Below are positions 50,004 to 63,072 of a stretch of 64,000 bases of DNA, one piece after another. The stretch covers positions 38,864 through 102,863 of the forward strand of contig WELA01012539.1 in NCBI GenBank assembly GCA_009602735.1. The letters run 5' to 3'. The position numbers were made by a program, and so were the translations under genes. Under the pieces are notes generated by a model. That model saw nothing but the letters and a program-made list of their open reading frames with translations, did no database searches and was not told the DNA's origin. This DNA comes from Mesotaenium endlicherianum (lineage: Eukaryota; Streptophyta; Zygnematophyceae; Zygnematales; Mesotaeniaceae). Positions within the stretch are counted from its first letter, which is position 1. Every line of letters begins with the position of its first letter.

Positions 50004-53000
50004 TTATGGAAGGGCTCCAGCCGCCCGAAGGTGGAACCGTTTCAACGCCCCTTTGGCATTGGTCAAATGGTCCTTCAATTCCCAAGTGTCCCCAGGGGCA
50101 TTGTAACCCTTCCATCGAATGAGGTATCTCATGACATATTTAGACGATCGACGGACCGAGCGCGCGTCTAAGATCTCCTCAACCTCATATTCGTCAGAGG
50201 CGCCGTCACTGACAGCGGGGACCGATCCCGGTTGGACAGGTAACCGACCTGTGAACAGTGTATCACCTTTGATGTATGGTTCCAAGAAGGAGACATCAAA
50301 GACCGGGTGACCCTTGTATTCGGCTGACATGTTCAGTTTGTAAGCATTTGGACCGTCACGACGCACCACCGAATATGGACCGACCCAGACAGGGCCAAGC
50401 TTTTTCTTGACCACACCAGGGAGGTACAGGTGCTGAGAGTGCAGTTTGACTAAATCGCCCTTAGAAAATGTCAGCTCGCAACGGTGCTGATTAGCGTATT
50501 TTTTTTGATTTTGTTGGGCTGTGTGCAGGTTTTGTTGGCCTTCTGACAGCGTGTCAGCAAACTCTTGAGTTAGCTGGAGGGAGACCGGATTGTCAATCCC
50601 TTTAGGGTCCGTTAAAGACTCCCCCAGTACATCTAAAGGAGACATAGGGGCTCTACCCAGGCTGAGTTCAAAAGGAGTCTTGCCCGTTGACGCGTGCACC
50701 GCGCTGTTGACCGCAAACTGAATTTGAGGAAACAGGTCATCCCAATTATCTTGTTTTTGGTTAATGTATGCTCTCAGCACCCCTTGGAGAACTCGGTTAG
50801 TTCTTTCAGTCTGCCCATCAGTCTGAGGGTGATTTGCTGTGCTGAGCAGCTGTTTGACTCCCATTAACCCCATTAAAGCTCTCCAGAACTTAGAGGTGAA
50901 TTGATGTTGGGTCAGAAAGGTAGGCTTTCCTAAGTTGTTCTAGGAAGGACTTTTCCACCTTTAGTGAAGTGAGTGCATACAGGACTTTATCTACAGCATG
51001 CTGACTAAGGTTCCTTTCTTGCAAGTCAGGTCTTCTAGGGAGTGCATCAGCAGGATTCAACTTCCCTGGTTTGTAATCGATCTGGACTTGGAACTGCTCC
51101 AGCATCTGGCTCCAGCGATTCTCCCTCCTCGACAGCTTGGACTTCTTCTGAAAGTGGGTCAGAGCTAGATGATCTGTAATCACCTTAAAAGCTTTACCAT
51201 GTAATTATGCTCTCCACTGTTTTAGTACATGAATGATAGCTAGCAGCTCTTTTATCATGCACTGAGTAATTAATCTCCGCTGGATTAAATCTCATAGACT
51301 CGTACAATACAGGGTGCCACTCCTGCCTTACCTTACCATCCTTTGTTGTTTTGTCCGCAGGCTGCAACAAAATAGCACCCATGGCAAAGTCAGAGGCATC
51401 AGTGACCACCTGCACCGGTTTGCTGGGGTCATACACGGCTAGCACTGGGGCAGAACAAAGGGCATCTTTAAGGGTCTCGAACGCAGCCTGCTGCTCTACC
51501 CACCAAACATAGCCTATGTCTTTCTTAGTAAGGTCAGTCAGTTTACTGGCCTTTGTGGAATAGTTCTCAATAAATCTCCTATAGTAGTTAGCCAACTCGA
51601 GGAAGGATCTAACTTCAGAGACAGACTGTGGTACTGGCCAGTCCCTTATGGTCTGGACTTTCTTAGGGTCCACGCTGATGCCCTCTTTACTGACAACGTG
51701 GCCTAAGAATTCGATACAATCCTTAAAGAAATCGCACTTGCTCATTTTAGCATATAACTGATTTCTTCTCAGAATGTCCAGGACTGTCTTTAAGTGTTCA
51801 GCGTGCTGAGCTTCATCTTTAGAGAAAAGTAAAATATCATCCAGGAAAACTTGCACAAACTTATCCAAATAAGGTCTGAAAATGTCATTCATAGCACCCA
51901 TAAAGGTGGCAGGAGCATTAGTCAGTCCAAATGGCATCACGTTGAACTCATAGTGTCCATAACGTGTGCGGAAGGCAGTCTTGTGTTCATCCCCCTCAGC
52001 AATTCTGATTTGATGATAACCACTGTTGAGATCTATCTTACTGAACACCTTAGCACTCAACAGGGAATCAAGCAAGTCCTCGATCCTGGGTAAAGCATAC
52101 TTGTTCTTTACTGTAATGTTTAGACTCTGTAATCCACACACATCCGCATACTGCCATCTTATTTCTTAACAAATAGGATGGGTGCGGCGTAAGGTGATTT
52201 ACTGGGAGAAATATAACCATTTTCCTCAAGCTCTGCAATCTGTGTTTTCAACTCCTCGCTCTCCACATAAGACAAGCCATACGTGCGTTGCCAGGGTGGC
52301 TGACTCCCAGGTAATAAATCAATCCTATGATCTACTTCCCTCTTAGGGGTTAGTTCCTGGAGGCATATTAAATACATCAGTGTACTGAGCAACAAGTTTT
52401 GCAGCAGTAGGGTGCTCCGGAGGACTTACCTTTTTCTCAACCACTTCTTCAGGTTGAGGAGGAACCTCTTTTAGCAGCAGACAGAACATTCTGTCTTCCT
52501 TCTGGTTCCAGCTTTCGACGAACTCCATTGCATTTAGCAACTTGCATCCTTCTGGAAGCCTCTTCTTTTCCTTCAATTTGCCATCCACACAGGACAAGAG
52601 GAAGAGCACTGGTGGGTGCCAAGTCAGTCTGCCCATCACTGGCTCCTCTCACTTTAACTGTACCTCTGCTCCAACACACTTCAGCTTGATGTCTATTAAG
52701 CCAGGACCTGCCTAGCACGAGATCATAAAAGCCAGTGTTGAGTACCTCAAATGTAAGCGTTTCAGTTAGAACTGCAATGCCAGAACCTAACTGGACCTCA
52801 ATAGGCTTGGTTATAACTCCTCCCGGGATACTTGAGGCATCTCCAAGGAATATTTTTCTATTCCCTTGGGTGACAGTAGGCAGCCTTAGCCGCTTAACTA
52901 AGTCCTTGTGGATAAAAGTATGTGACGCCCCTCCGTCAACAAATGCCCTCACCTTCCTACCTGCAATCATGCAATGCAGTAGGATAGGGGGGACTGTCTT

Positions 53001-54287
53001 TTCCTGACTTTCGCATTGTTCTCCTGACGTAGCAAAGAAATGTTGGACATCAGGTGGAACAAGAGCATCCAGAGTGTGCACTCTCTGGATGTCTATATTG
53101 CTGATGGTCTCCTTTATCTGGTTGTCAGGCATGCATAGTGAATCCAGTTCAGCAGGACCCATAGTACCTGCTACGAGGGCAGCTAGTGACGACTCACTAT
53201 CTCTAGCATCCTCACAGTCAGTAGACTGGATTACTGACTGTTGCTGTCTTTTAAAGGCTGGATTTTCTCTCGACCTTCGGGAGGTGCTTGACTGGACATT
53301 GTTCTCTGTAGGGGCCCAACTGCTCACAATGGTCTGCTTTAGTGTCAGGGAGATCGTTGCATAGATAGCTTTCTCCTGCTGGTTGATGACATCAAACTTC
53401 TCATGCAACTTCTCGACAAACTCTACCCACGTAGGGTCACCGAGTTGCCGAGCCTTACGCTCTCCTTTCCAGTAAAGCCACCAGTCTGCGGCACTGCCTT
53501 TCAGTAGCGCACCGGTGTGCCTGACCTTCTCGTGATCTTGCAGTTCTGGGTAGTTCTCCAGCCACTGCTCAACATCCGCGAGAAACTTGATGAGGTAATA
53601 TTTTCTGTTTCCCTCAGGATCATAATCCTGGGGAGGTTTCGGCTTGGGCTTACTACGCCCTCGGCCATCACCACTAGTGGTTTGAGACCCCAATTGGACT
53701 CTGTCCCGCAGTAGAGACATTATGATTCTTTTGTCCTCCTGCTGGGACTGATACATGGTCGCCATTTGCGACTGCATTTGAATGAATAATGCTCCCGAGT
53801 CTACACTCTGGGGTGGTAGTCTAGCAAATGCAGCAGCAGCATTGGCATCTACTCGCTGAGTAGTGTCCTCAACAGTCCCTCTCGCTCCTGCAGCAGCAAT
53901 TCTTGCCGCATTCAGCCGGTCACGTATTTGACCTAGGGGTACATTGAGTTGTACAGCAGGAGGTGGGTTCAGAACATTGGCCCTTGATGCCATAAGTTCC
54001 TCGACAGTGCGCTCGTCAGCTGGCTGTCTTTCCCTCCTTTCTATATCTTCAGCGGCCTTTGCTACTTGTTCAGCTTCTAGTCTGGCTATCTCCTCCTCAG
54101 CTTGCTGAGCTGCGACTGAGGCAATAGCAGCTGCCTCATCTGCAGCCTCCCTAGCTGCAGTATCCGCTACTGCTTCCGAATAGGTACGGTTTCCCGCTAC
54201 ATGGCTTTCCGCCTGGTTTTCGACATCCTCGTTAGCTTCGTTCTCCATGTCTCGGGAGTTGCTAGTTTGAGACCTTGTCCTTACCAT
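50004..54287 (-). pseudogene. gag-pol of chromovirus A3
   Basis: gag starts MVRTRSQTSNSRDMEN at 54287, and a gag core with YYLIKFLADVEQWL lies near 53590. The protease (DGGASHTF) is near 53000-52700, RT at about 52400-51560 with FLDDILLF near 51850-51830, RNase H at about 51470-50990 and integrase at about 50880-50300. The chromodomain (EYEVEEILDA ... YLIRWKGYN) is at about 50200-50030. The order equals A1 and A2. It has about four breaks. Confidence 0.92.
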
Positions 54288-54307
54288 ACGAAGAAGACTG
54301 TGATAAC

Positions 54308-54320
54308 TGCTCCGATACCA
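54308..54320 (-). other. primer-binding site of A3
   Basis: The minus strand reads TGGTATCGGAGCA one base after the LTR end, the usual initiator Met-tRNA site. Confidence 0.88.
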
Positions 54321-54321
54321 C

Positions 54322-55044
54322 TGAAATGAATCGACTTACCAATTAGGCGATTAACAATTAATAAAGATCTTTATATCAGCAAGTAATCTTTATGATATTT
54401 TCCGTTAACTGGTTAAACGGCAAAGGACAATACACTAGCAGTGAATAATACTCGTAAGTCAAATGCGAGTAAACTAGCATCAATAATGCAAATCAGTAAA
54501 CTCATACATAAGCAAGGTTAGAAGACAGTGCGTATCAATGGCTTCTCGCCTTGGATTCAGATCTCTCTCAGTAAGCTGTACAAGAGAGTTGGCCTCGTTT
54601 CCGAATGCCGAACTCGAGAGCAATGCCTAGCATATGTACATGGAATGAGTTTACTGTTCAACGGTCAGTGCGATGGCACCGCCTACCCGGGAGGTAACCA
54701 CGTTGGTAGGACCTCGGTTAACCAAATCCACCGCCATCTCCCATCATCCCGAATCGCCATCCATCATAGGGATGTCATTTGGCCATTCATCTAGCATACC
54801 ACTGTTAGATGCATATTGAGGCAGTTCGCTGCTACCGAGTACGGAAGTCAGCTGGCTGTCAAAGAATGTGTCAGCAAGCTGACTTAAGTTGACTTCAGCC
54901 TGCTGCATCCGGCTGAGTCATTAAACTGATACTAAATATATAAAGTCCAGCAGACTGACTATTAACTAATGTTTAGCAGGCTGAACTTAATTTACTATTA
55001 CATTTAAATGAATATTATATCTACTAATATACTGATTTATTACA
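54322..55044 (-). repeat. 5' LTR of A3 (723 bp)
   Basis: On the minus strand it starts TGTAATAAATC and ends CATTTCA; it carries the palindrome cluster described for A1 and matches 6421-7141. Confidence 0.92.
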
Positions 55045-55515
55045 GAAGGCTTGCACTGGGTCGGCTAGCAGGGTCGCCATTGGTGGGTCACCTCCAAGCT
55101 CGGTGCGTGTCCGGAGCTCGGCTTCCTTCTCGCGGAAGGTGTCGCGGGCCTCGTGAGAGAGGTAGCGCATAAGCGTGTCGAGGACGTCGCGCTTTGTCAG
55201 CGTGGGCGTCTTGAGCCTTGCTGCCGCGAAGTCAGCTCGAAACTCTGAGATGGTAGCTTCGAGATCACAGGTACCTGGCCTGCCGTTGAAGCGATGGGCG
55301 GACCTGTCAGTCTTGACCTCTTGGTCACCTGCCATAAGATACCAGGAATCGTAGTGAGCCCACTGGGACGGTGGCTCAGAAGCAACTGCCGTGCTCTGGA
55401 GTGCGGGTTGCTCCTCTTCAGAGGGTTCAGTGATAATGCTGAGATCTGAGTCTGAGTCTCCTTCACTAACCCCTTCGTAGTATGGCTGATAAGAACGTCC
55501 ACTACGAGTAGGCAA
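55045..55515 (-). pseudogene. start of D gag
   Basis: The ATG at 55515 begins MPTRSGRSYQPYYEG, a start typical of gypsy gag proteins. An acidic region follows, then a gag-like part with NGRPGTCDLEATISEFRAD and VLDTLMRYLSHEARDTF. It is interrupted at 55044 by the A3 LTR. Confidence 0.75.
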
Positions 55516-55564
55516 AAGTTGAAGGTTCTAATTACTTGCAGGCAAAGAGAGATCTTTTAGAAGT

Positions 55565-56573
55565 AAGGAGTGTGTACTCTCCAGAGTGAGCACCTCAAAA
55601 TTGTAAACTGGTAGATATACAACTAATGAAGTATGGCCCAAAAGATCACTGGAAGCTCATCATGATCTTCAAGAGTAGTCCTCTGCAAGGGTTTAAGCTG
55701 TGACTTTGCTTACCACTTGTGAAGTTCTTCCAGTGACTGGAAGTCAGGAGGGCTTGCTCTTCACAAGAGAGTAACTAAGTGGTCCTGAAAACACAAGAGA
55801 TAAAAGTGTAAGCTTTACCGATATTCTCTGCTACTTACACCTGGCATAATGGGACTTCTGAAAAATGTCTCTCTAGGGACATCTCTAGTACTTATACTCT
55901 TGAAAATCCGGCGTGGTATGCGGCGGATCCAATGCATCTAGTCACTCTAGGAGGCTCTCCTATGTCCACTAATGTGTACAAGGCATGTACTAGCGCTCCT
56001 ATGGGCTAGGCAAAACTCAATCCAATCAAAGCAAAGCACGGAGAATATGCTATGTGTCTCTCATTGGTGGAGCTTACCTTGGGTGATTCTACCTAGATAG
56101 CGCCTCAAAAGTGAATCTGGAACTTGAGAAAGCTTCTTCTAGGAGTAGGGGATGCAGTCACCAAATTATAACCTCAATGATGCACTTATACTATGGAAGT
56201 GCAAGATTTATGTAGTCTAAGGGGCTCGCGGATTTGTGCGTACAAAGCTAGGGGTTTTTGGGATCACGAAGAGCCAACAATGTCACCTTTGGGGACAGTG
56301 AGTTACAAGTTGGCCCTTGGGAAAGTTCCGCTAGGGTGCCGGTAGGTGATGCGGACTAGATTGTAAATATCTCGCTCGATACTTGACCAAATGACGCAAA
56401 ACCGGTGCCATTCGGAAGATGCTTTGACGCGCTACATTTTGGTGACTTGGAAATCTAGAAAAGGTCAACATATAGATGCGTAAGGTCAATGCAAAGTCGG
56501 TCTTCTTAGATTGATGGTTCACACAAGTGAAGCTCGATTTTGTACGTCAACCTCGACTCAATAAATCATGACA
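55565..56573 (-). repeat. 5' terminal block K1 of D (1009 bp)
   Basis: It matches K2 (28882-29890) over its full 1009 bp with about 3% differences. On the minus strand it starts TGTCATGATT. Unlike the 3' end, no C block is next to it. Between K1 and the gag ATG there are ~50 bases; no Met-tRNA primer site is visible there, so the primer used by D is unknown. Confidence 0.88.
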
Positions 56574-57931
56574 CATTTCATTTTCAAGCACTTTTCTTCT
56601 TATAAAACCATATCTTTTCTATATTTCCCTAATACCTCAAATTATTCATATAATATGTATTGTCAATCATATAATATAATCTTCATTATAGAGATATATT
56701 TTACATATATATAATACATTTACTCATAGAGAGCTTGCAGCATTTTCAAAATGTGAATTTAATTCTAATTAAATTCAAGTTTGAAAATGCAATGCAAGCT
56801 CGAGACGAGAAGAGGCAAGCATAAGATGCTCGCCATGCACAGACTCTATCCCTTTTTACTTTCAATTCAGTCGAGAAGAGAGCAGAAGCTCTGTTCTCTC
56901 CCTCCCTGTATAACCCAGCCCTATGCATGCTCTCAGCATGCAAGTGCAAAATATAGTACTGAGTGCATTTAGAATCCCACCCACCCAATCAATAGACAAA
57001 CACTATATTCACTCTACAACCCTAACTGGAAACTTATCAGAAAAAACAGCTTCTCATACACACAACCAACATATCACAAACTGTCGCACACCATGACGCT
57101 ACCTCCAGTTAGAAGAGACCATGTGAGACATGCAAGTAGATGTCAGAGAGAGCTCAACCAATGTTTCGTGCATACATACTTACCTGCTAAGCGGATGACT
57201 TGAGCAGAGAAGAGAGAAGCAGCAGTGCTGCTCAAGCAAGAATAGCAGCAGTGCTGCAAAGAAGTATCAGCAGCAGTGCTGCCCGAGATAAAAATTCTTC
57301 TTCAACTTTCAGCTGCAGTAGAGATGTAAAATACAGCATTACAACAACAGTTCATGAGCTAGTTCTTACAGCTAAATCCTGCAAATATTCCATGTTTAGA
57401 CAAGTAGCCCTATAAGTCTGAGCAGAAGAGCACATATAAGAAGCACATACAAAAAAATAATGAGCAATAAGCAAGGCAGTTCAGTCTTTTTTGAGCCGCC
57501 CAAGTGAGACTTCACTACCAGCAGCTAGTAGCAAATTGAAGCAGTGTACTAATCAAGTGCACTTAGCATAATATTCATTAAAGGAAAGTAGCATACTGCA
57601 GCAATACTAAAGCATATATATGCAACATGCTTATGCATACAAAACTGCAACAGCAGAAACAGGGTAGAAGAGCAAGAGGATGAGTGATCCTCTATAGTCA
57701 GTGGAGCTCTCTACCCCGTGTTTTATCCCAGACTAGCACTCATTTCTATTTCAAGCACTTTTCTTCTAATAAAGCCAGATCTTTTCTATATTTCCCTATT
57801 ATCTCCAACTATTCATATAATATAGATTATCAACCATATAATTTAATCTTCATTATAGAGATGTATCTCACATATATATATATATATATATATATATCAT
57901 TTACTCATAGAGAGCTTGCAGCATTTTCAAA
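56574..57931. repeat. pair of ~180-bp direct repeats around a ~1-kb AT-rich core, with a hairpin
   Basis: 56574-56750 and 57741-57931 are direct repeats (both begin catttc and end cattttcaaa), and the second has a TA microsatellite near 57875-57897. At the inner edge of the first copy (about 56718-56792) an imperfect inverted repeat of ~33-nt arms forms a strong hairpin. The core (56751-57740) has no supported gene. It includes three copies of agcagcagtgctgc within 57219-57284. It could be terminal sequence of the DIRS-like element or a small non-autonomous element. Confidence 0.55.
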
Positions 57932-58354
57932 CGCACCGATTTCGAATTCCGGACCAATGCGCATTTTTCCACCCCTCGGAGAACCGCGAGTCTGTGTTGG
58001 ATGGGTGTAGCTAGAGGAAATAGTACGCAGCAGTTAAGACCGTGAATTTGAGCATGGCTGTCGATATACTGGCCGATCATCATGCGGCTTGCATGATGTC
58101 CATGACGAACTCTACGTACCACTACATACAGTGACGACAGCCTCCGAGAGCTAGCCCCTCGAAGACAGCCACAACGTCGACGGATGCTTATATGTGAAGG
58201 TCTTTCAACAGCAATCAACTTTGAGACGTACAGTGAATTCACTTAAGAGGGTGTGTATAAGCTATTTAGCACAGCACGCGATCAAGTGTACGTATATTTC
58301 GTCGCGGCGCCCCTGTCTTACACCAGCTTTTGTCTTCTCGAATAAGCACGTGCA
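57932..58354 (+). promoter_or_regulatory. upstream region of CCB1
   Basis: About 420 bases separate the repeat from the CCB1 ATG. A TATA-like tgtataag lies near 58254-58261, ~95 bases before the ATG. Promoter and 5' UTR are expected here; no other element was recognised. Confidence 0.4.
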
Positions 58355-61300
58355 ATGACTTCCGTCCTAGCACTGACTGGTCCAGCGTTATCCTTCGCTA
58401 AATTAGAAAATGTCTTTACCACCTCAAGACGATGTCAAAATAAGAAGGGTCTTGCAGGTGGATTTCAGCTCAGAAGAGGATCTATGGGTCTAGCCTCTAT
58501 GCCAGAAGTAAATGCTGCTTCAGGGCGGTTGACACAAAGTAGTAGGCGACAGTGTAAGATTTCTGCTGAGGTCTCAGAAGATTATGCGGAGAGGTGCTCT
58601 CAGCAAGAGCAACCAAGCACATCCTTTGGTGCCCCAACTCATGTAGGCGAGGGTGAAGGAGGGTCGCCCTTTATCCTTTACAGCTCCATAGCACCTATTC
58701 TTTTTGCATTAGCTGCAGCAGAGGGCCCTGGTTACTCCCAAGCTAGCTACTACACGTCCTTGGGACTTTTCATACTTTCAGTTCCTGGTGTATGGTCCTT
58801 AATCAAGCGATCGGCGAAGTCAAAGGTGCACTTAATACCCGAAAACTCTGAGCAGTGCCCTCATACCACGGTGTCAGGACATGTACTGGCTTGATTCGCT
58901 GTGGTTAAGGCATTCATTGCAGGATTGGTTTAACATATTAGAAATCGTACAGCTTGTTTACACATTCTGAACACCCAGGATTGCTTTAGGGGCTCTATCA
59001 AATTCCGCAAGTGTCTCTCCAGCTAGGTCATAGATCTTTGAAGTCCTGGTATGCTTAGCTTATGATGCTTTTAGAGCTTTGAACCTCGGGGGCGCTTCTC
59101 TCATGAATTGGACGCTCGTGAATGGCCACTCATGGATGGGTGCAAAGGTTCTGGTCTTGTGTTGGGGCTCGGAGATGATCCGAAGCTTGACCGTTGAGTC
59201 ACAAAGCCTGTCTCCAATGTGTAGCTCGAGTGCAGCGTTAGTTGCTGGCCTTGAACTGGTTGACTACTGAGGTCTAGCGAATTATGGGCGGTAGCAAGTA
59301 TTACTCCACAAACCTGACTTTGTGTAGCAAGGCTTGACTTTAAGCAGTTGCCCACAGGACAACTTTGACAGAATGGCTGTATTGCCTTGTATGTTGGCTA
59401 GTCTTTGCGGCACATGCGGAGCACCTTGCTTAATTAGTGCATGTAATATTCAAGCTTCTCAGACCTTTGCATGATGTTTTTGCGAAGCGGGGCTGACTGC
59501 AGCTTTGGGACTTCTTCTTTAATCTGATGGCACTTAACATGACACAATGAATGATGTGCTTGTTTGCTCACTGAGGTAATGTTTGTTGCAGATAGTAAAG
59601 AAGACCTTCGAAGCACCTGGTCCGGCTGCTCCAAATGCTAAGCCTCTCAGTCAGCTGGCTGGGGAGGTGACTTCTTTCTTCACCAGGAACAACTATACCA
59701 TCTCTGACAGGGGAGAAGTCGTCACGTAAGTGCGCTCACCTTTCATCATGCATATGCTTTGGGGACCACACACCGATTTACGGTCATGCAAATGTATTTG
59801 TACTGTATGTTAAATTATATGTGTTTTGTGAGCTGAGCTGCCTTGATGCCATAGACTTGTCTAGCTGAGGTGATACTGAGACTCACAATGCAAGAGAAAG
59901 CTGTGGCATATACTTCAGCGATTCAATAACAGTTAGACATGGCCCAAGCAAGTGCCCTTACGTGTTCTAGCCTGGACCTAACTTCTTATAGCCCAGCGGC
60001 CCCATACACCAGTTTTAATCTTTTTCAGGGCTGGCGTGGGTAAATGGATGTGCAAGTTTATCAGCTTGGGAACATTTCGTGCAGTTATACGAGTAGTATC
60101 TTGTGGGTGTATGCTGACGCAGTGCACTTGTCAAATGTACGTGTGGCGTTTATACCGACTCATGTGTTACGGGTTAGAAAGTTCCGTCGCAAATGTTACC
60201 AGAGTTTTGGGAGATGGTCAGGTGGTGGGATCAACTGTGCACATGAAGAGGTGAAGAGAAGCCTGGGAAGTGGATGAGTGGGAGAGGAACATGCAAATGG
60301 GATTTGAGGTTGCTGTCTGAGCTATGAAGCTCAGTGAGCTGTGTAGTGAAAGTTTCGGGGGAGCAGCTTGCGTTGGCATGCCTGTGTCTTCTGCCACATA
60401 GTTCCTAGCTGCCCTGCTGAGCAGTGGAGATATATACCTGCAATAGTCAGTTGTAAATTAAGCTAGACGGCTCGTTGAAGAATTCTCGGGTGCAACAATC
60501 TGGTGGTGTCAGACTCCTGGTGCTTTACTCTGGAGGCAGAAGACTCGTATTAGGTGCAGGTAGGCAGGTAGCAGTAGCAACGGGATTGGGGACGAGGTCG
60601 GGACTTGACAAGGTCTGAGGGGCAGCTTGGTTCCTGTGATGGGTCGAGTGATATGGAGCTAGATACATGATCTGTTCCTTAGAGAGTCATCCAAGGCCTT
60701 TCTTTCAGCGCATGGGTAACTCTTGCTACTTTCTCACGCTTCGTGTTGTATATCTCTGTGTATCACAGCTTCCACTGCTGGTCCTTACTCCGCTTGGCAT
60801 TTGGGTTCTGAGCCCTGGCTGCATACTGGCAGACGTAAACCTGGCAGGATTGAGTGAACACTTTGTCTGCACTACTGGCTGCCATGGCTTCAGAGTGTGA
60901 CAGGAACGCTTACATGTGGATGTTGCTTGTATGCACTCCAGATTTCAAGGAGTGCTGACACCTAACCGCAGCCAGGCGGCCTTCTTAGTCTTCTGCACAT
61001 TCTTGAGCTTGGCCAGTGTGGCGCTGGTGCTGACTATCACCGTGCCTGATGTGGGCGAGAATTGGTACTGGCTCACACTCCTCAGCCCCCTTTCGTAAGT
61101 TGCCTCTCACCTTGGCTTCCAACCTTGTTACTCTACTTACAGTTTTCGCATATAATGTGAAACCTGGCGACTGCAAATGTATGGACAGAAGCACTGGACA
61201 TATATGTGTGTCATTGATGGGCTCGAGTATGTGCCCATTTTGTGCCACTTTCAGTAAGGCCCCCTCGCGTAGAAGCTGTGGCAGATGATCGAGAGGGTTC

Positions 61301-62274
61301 AATTGGGCCGGCGCCTCATGAATGGGAAGGGCGCCTAGGTTTTTTTCTCTGTTAAACATTAGACCTGGGTTTGACACTGAGCGGTCATGACCATGGCAGT
61401 GATGGCTTTGCCTCGCCTGGTTTCCAATTGGGCGTGTACTCAAGGTCGAGGGTGTGGTTGCTCTACTCAAAGCGTCCTTTTTGGAAAGGAAAAGTGGGAG
61501 GGATTGCGGGTGGGGCTGGGCTGGGGCCAATTGTGGCTGGCTTTTATGGCTGGCCGGTAGTTGTTAGTGACCCAGGGCTGGGCTGGGTGAGGAGAGGGTG
61601 TGGCTTGGGGCGGATAGTAGCGGCCAGCTGGGGCCGGCCTGGACCCGCTGTGCCCTCGTCTTTTTTTTCACGTGCTTAGGAGTCTGTCTCGGGCACCGTG
61701 GCTAGGCTACACCTTGCCTGGCCTCTCGCCTGGCCTCTTGTACGTTTTGCCAGGATTAACATGTTTCGACATGACAGGTGTCATTGTTTCTTTGTCACGA
61801 TTCATTTGTCGTCATCGTTTGAGGGGCTGTTCACTGAGAGCGAAGTTCGCGGCCCCCCCATAAATCAGAGTTGCGATCCAGCAGTGCAGTATTTTGAAGG
61901 CTCCACGAAAATACTCATCGGTCTTTTGGAGTTAGTGGGAATTCACTGATGGTTAAGTGATAGATGATATCTTTATTGCTGCCTGGTCTTCAAACTTGTA
62001 GTATGTGGGCTGTGACATCTTGCATATTTGACTGAACTTTCAGGGCTGCATCTGATTATAGGGGGTGGTTGCGAGTGTCTGTTGCAGAGGAGCTTACTAC
62101 TGGAAAAAAGCTTCAAGGAAGGAGGAGATCAAGGTGAAGATGGTTGTTTCCGACGATGAGAACACTGTGGACGTGGTGGTGCAAGGGGATGACGAAGAGA
62201 TTAACAGATTACGCACGGAGCTGAAGCTCATGGAGAAGGGCATGGTCTATGTTAAAGGGATATTTGAGATGTAA
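58355..62274 (+). CDS. CCB1: CCB1, chloroplast cofactor assembly of complex C (cytochrome b6f) factor; four exons
   Basis: Exons: 58355-58825, 59592-59725, 60942-61094 and 62088-62274, all with GT-AG introns and phases that join cleanly; 945 nt, 314 aa. The protein has an N-terminal Ser/Arg-rich chloroplast transit region (~1-90), then likely membrane spans at ~104-122, 132-150, 213-235 and 242-257, and a soluble C-terminus. Hallmarks shared with plant CCB1 are SYYTSLGLFILSVPG, WSLIKRS, TISDRGE, LASVALVLTITVPD, YYWKKASRKEEIKVKM, VVQGDDEEI and EKGMVYVKGIFE. CCB1 acts in the thylakoid-membrane system that attaches heme c(i) to cytochrome b6. The coding sequence is intact, and it is the only clear host gene here. 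Confidence 0.93.
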
Positions 62275-63072
62275 CTGCTGATAAGATGCATAGACTAGGC
62301 TTGTACACTATCTTGTGTGCACAATTTTCAGAGAGCATCTGTTTCACGTAATTGTATGTACAATTTATAAGAGCGGGAAGTTCAGCCTCTGGACGTAATT
62401 CGTGAGATGCAACTGAGGGCTTGACTTAATCTCTATTGCCTGGATATGGTGGTCGAAACATGCGGATAAAAGCGTCAGTTTGGCATTCACTTCGCTGGCT
62501 AAAGGGTAAATTAGTAGTCATTTGCCTGCGGCCTACAACAAATAGGGGGGAGTCTATGCAGGGAAGCCACATGATGGTAGAATACTGTAATAAAACCTGT
62601 AAGACAAAATAACGATTCTCACGAATTTGAACATATGACTAAAAGGTAAGACCTATGTGCACATAAAGTCAAAAATATTTATACGCACTTAATATATCTT
62701 TAAAAAACCATACCATGTCAGCAACCATAATGGACCACGACTGTTACTAAAGTCCATATGGACCTACTCAATTCACAACTTTTTTTCAACGAGGTGGAAT
62801 AAAGACGCCTGTACAAATTGGTAAGGACAGCCAAGTTGCAACACCTGACATGCAGAATTGGCAAAACCAGTATGTACAACCATGCTGCAGTAATATGATG
62901 ACAAGATACGCTATTCCTGAAATCCAAGGGCCAGTCTTATAAGCTGCAGAGTGCAGGCATTGCTGACCACGGTGGTGCAACACCTTAATCACCAGTAAAC
63001 TAGAAGTCCCCGTGTGTATATGCCCAGCATGAATGACATCTTTCTCAATTGCCCACAGAGTGATGTCTTCAA
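62275..63072. other. intergenic, between convergent host genes
   Basis: No supported gene. An AATAAA at 62589-62594 on the plus strand, ~315 bases after the CCB1 stop, is a possible polyadenylation signal. The region includes AT-rich sequence near 62660-62710. Confidence 0.4.

Larger units (their letters stand above)
45562..55044 (-). mobile_element. Ty3/gypsy chromovirus A3, nested in D gag
   Basis: On the minus strand: 5' LTR (54322-55044), primer-binding site, gag-pol (54287-50004), extra ORF (49634-47934) and 3' LTR (45562-45615 plus 47149-47821), which is itself split by unit G. GAAGG occurs in D on both sides (55045-55049 and about 45554-45558), giving a 5-6 bp target duplication. The LTRs differ by a few percent. 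Pol has about four breaks and the extra ORF is open. Confidence 0.93.

Noticed and set aside
57875-57897. TA-rich run as a regulatory element
   Set aside because: It is a simple (TA)n microsatellite inside the second ~180-bp repeat and shorter in the first copy.
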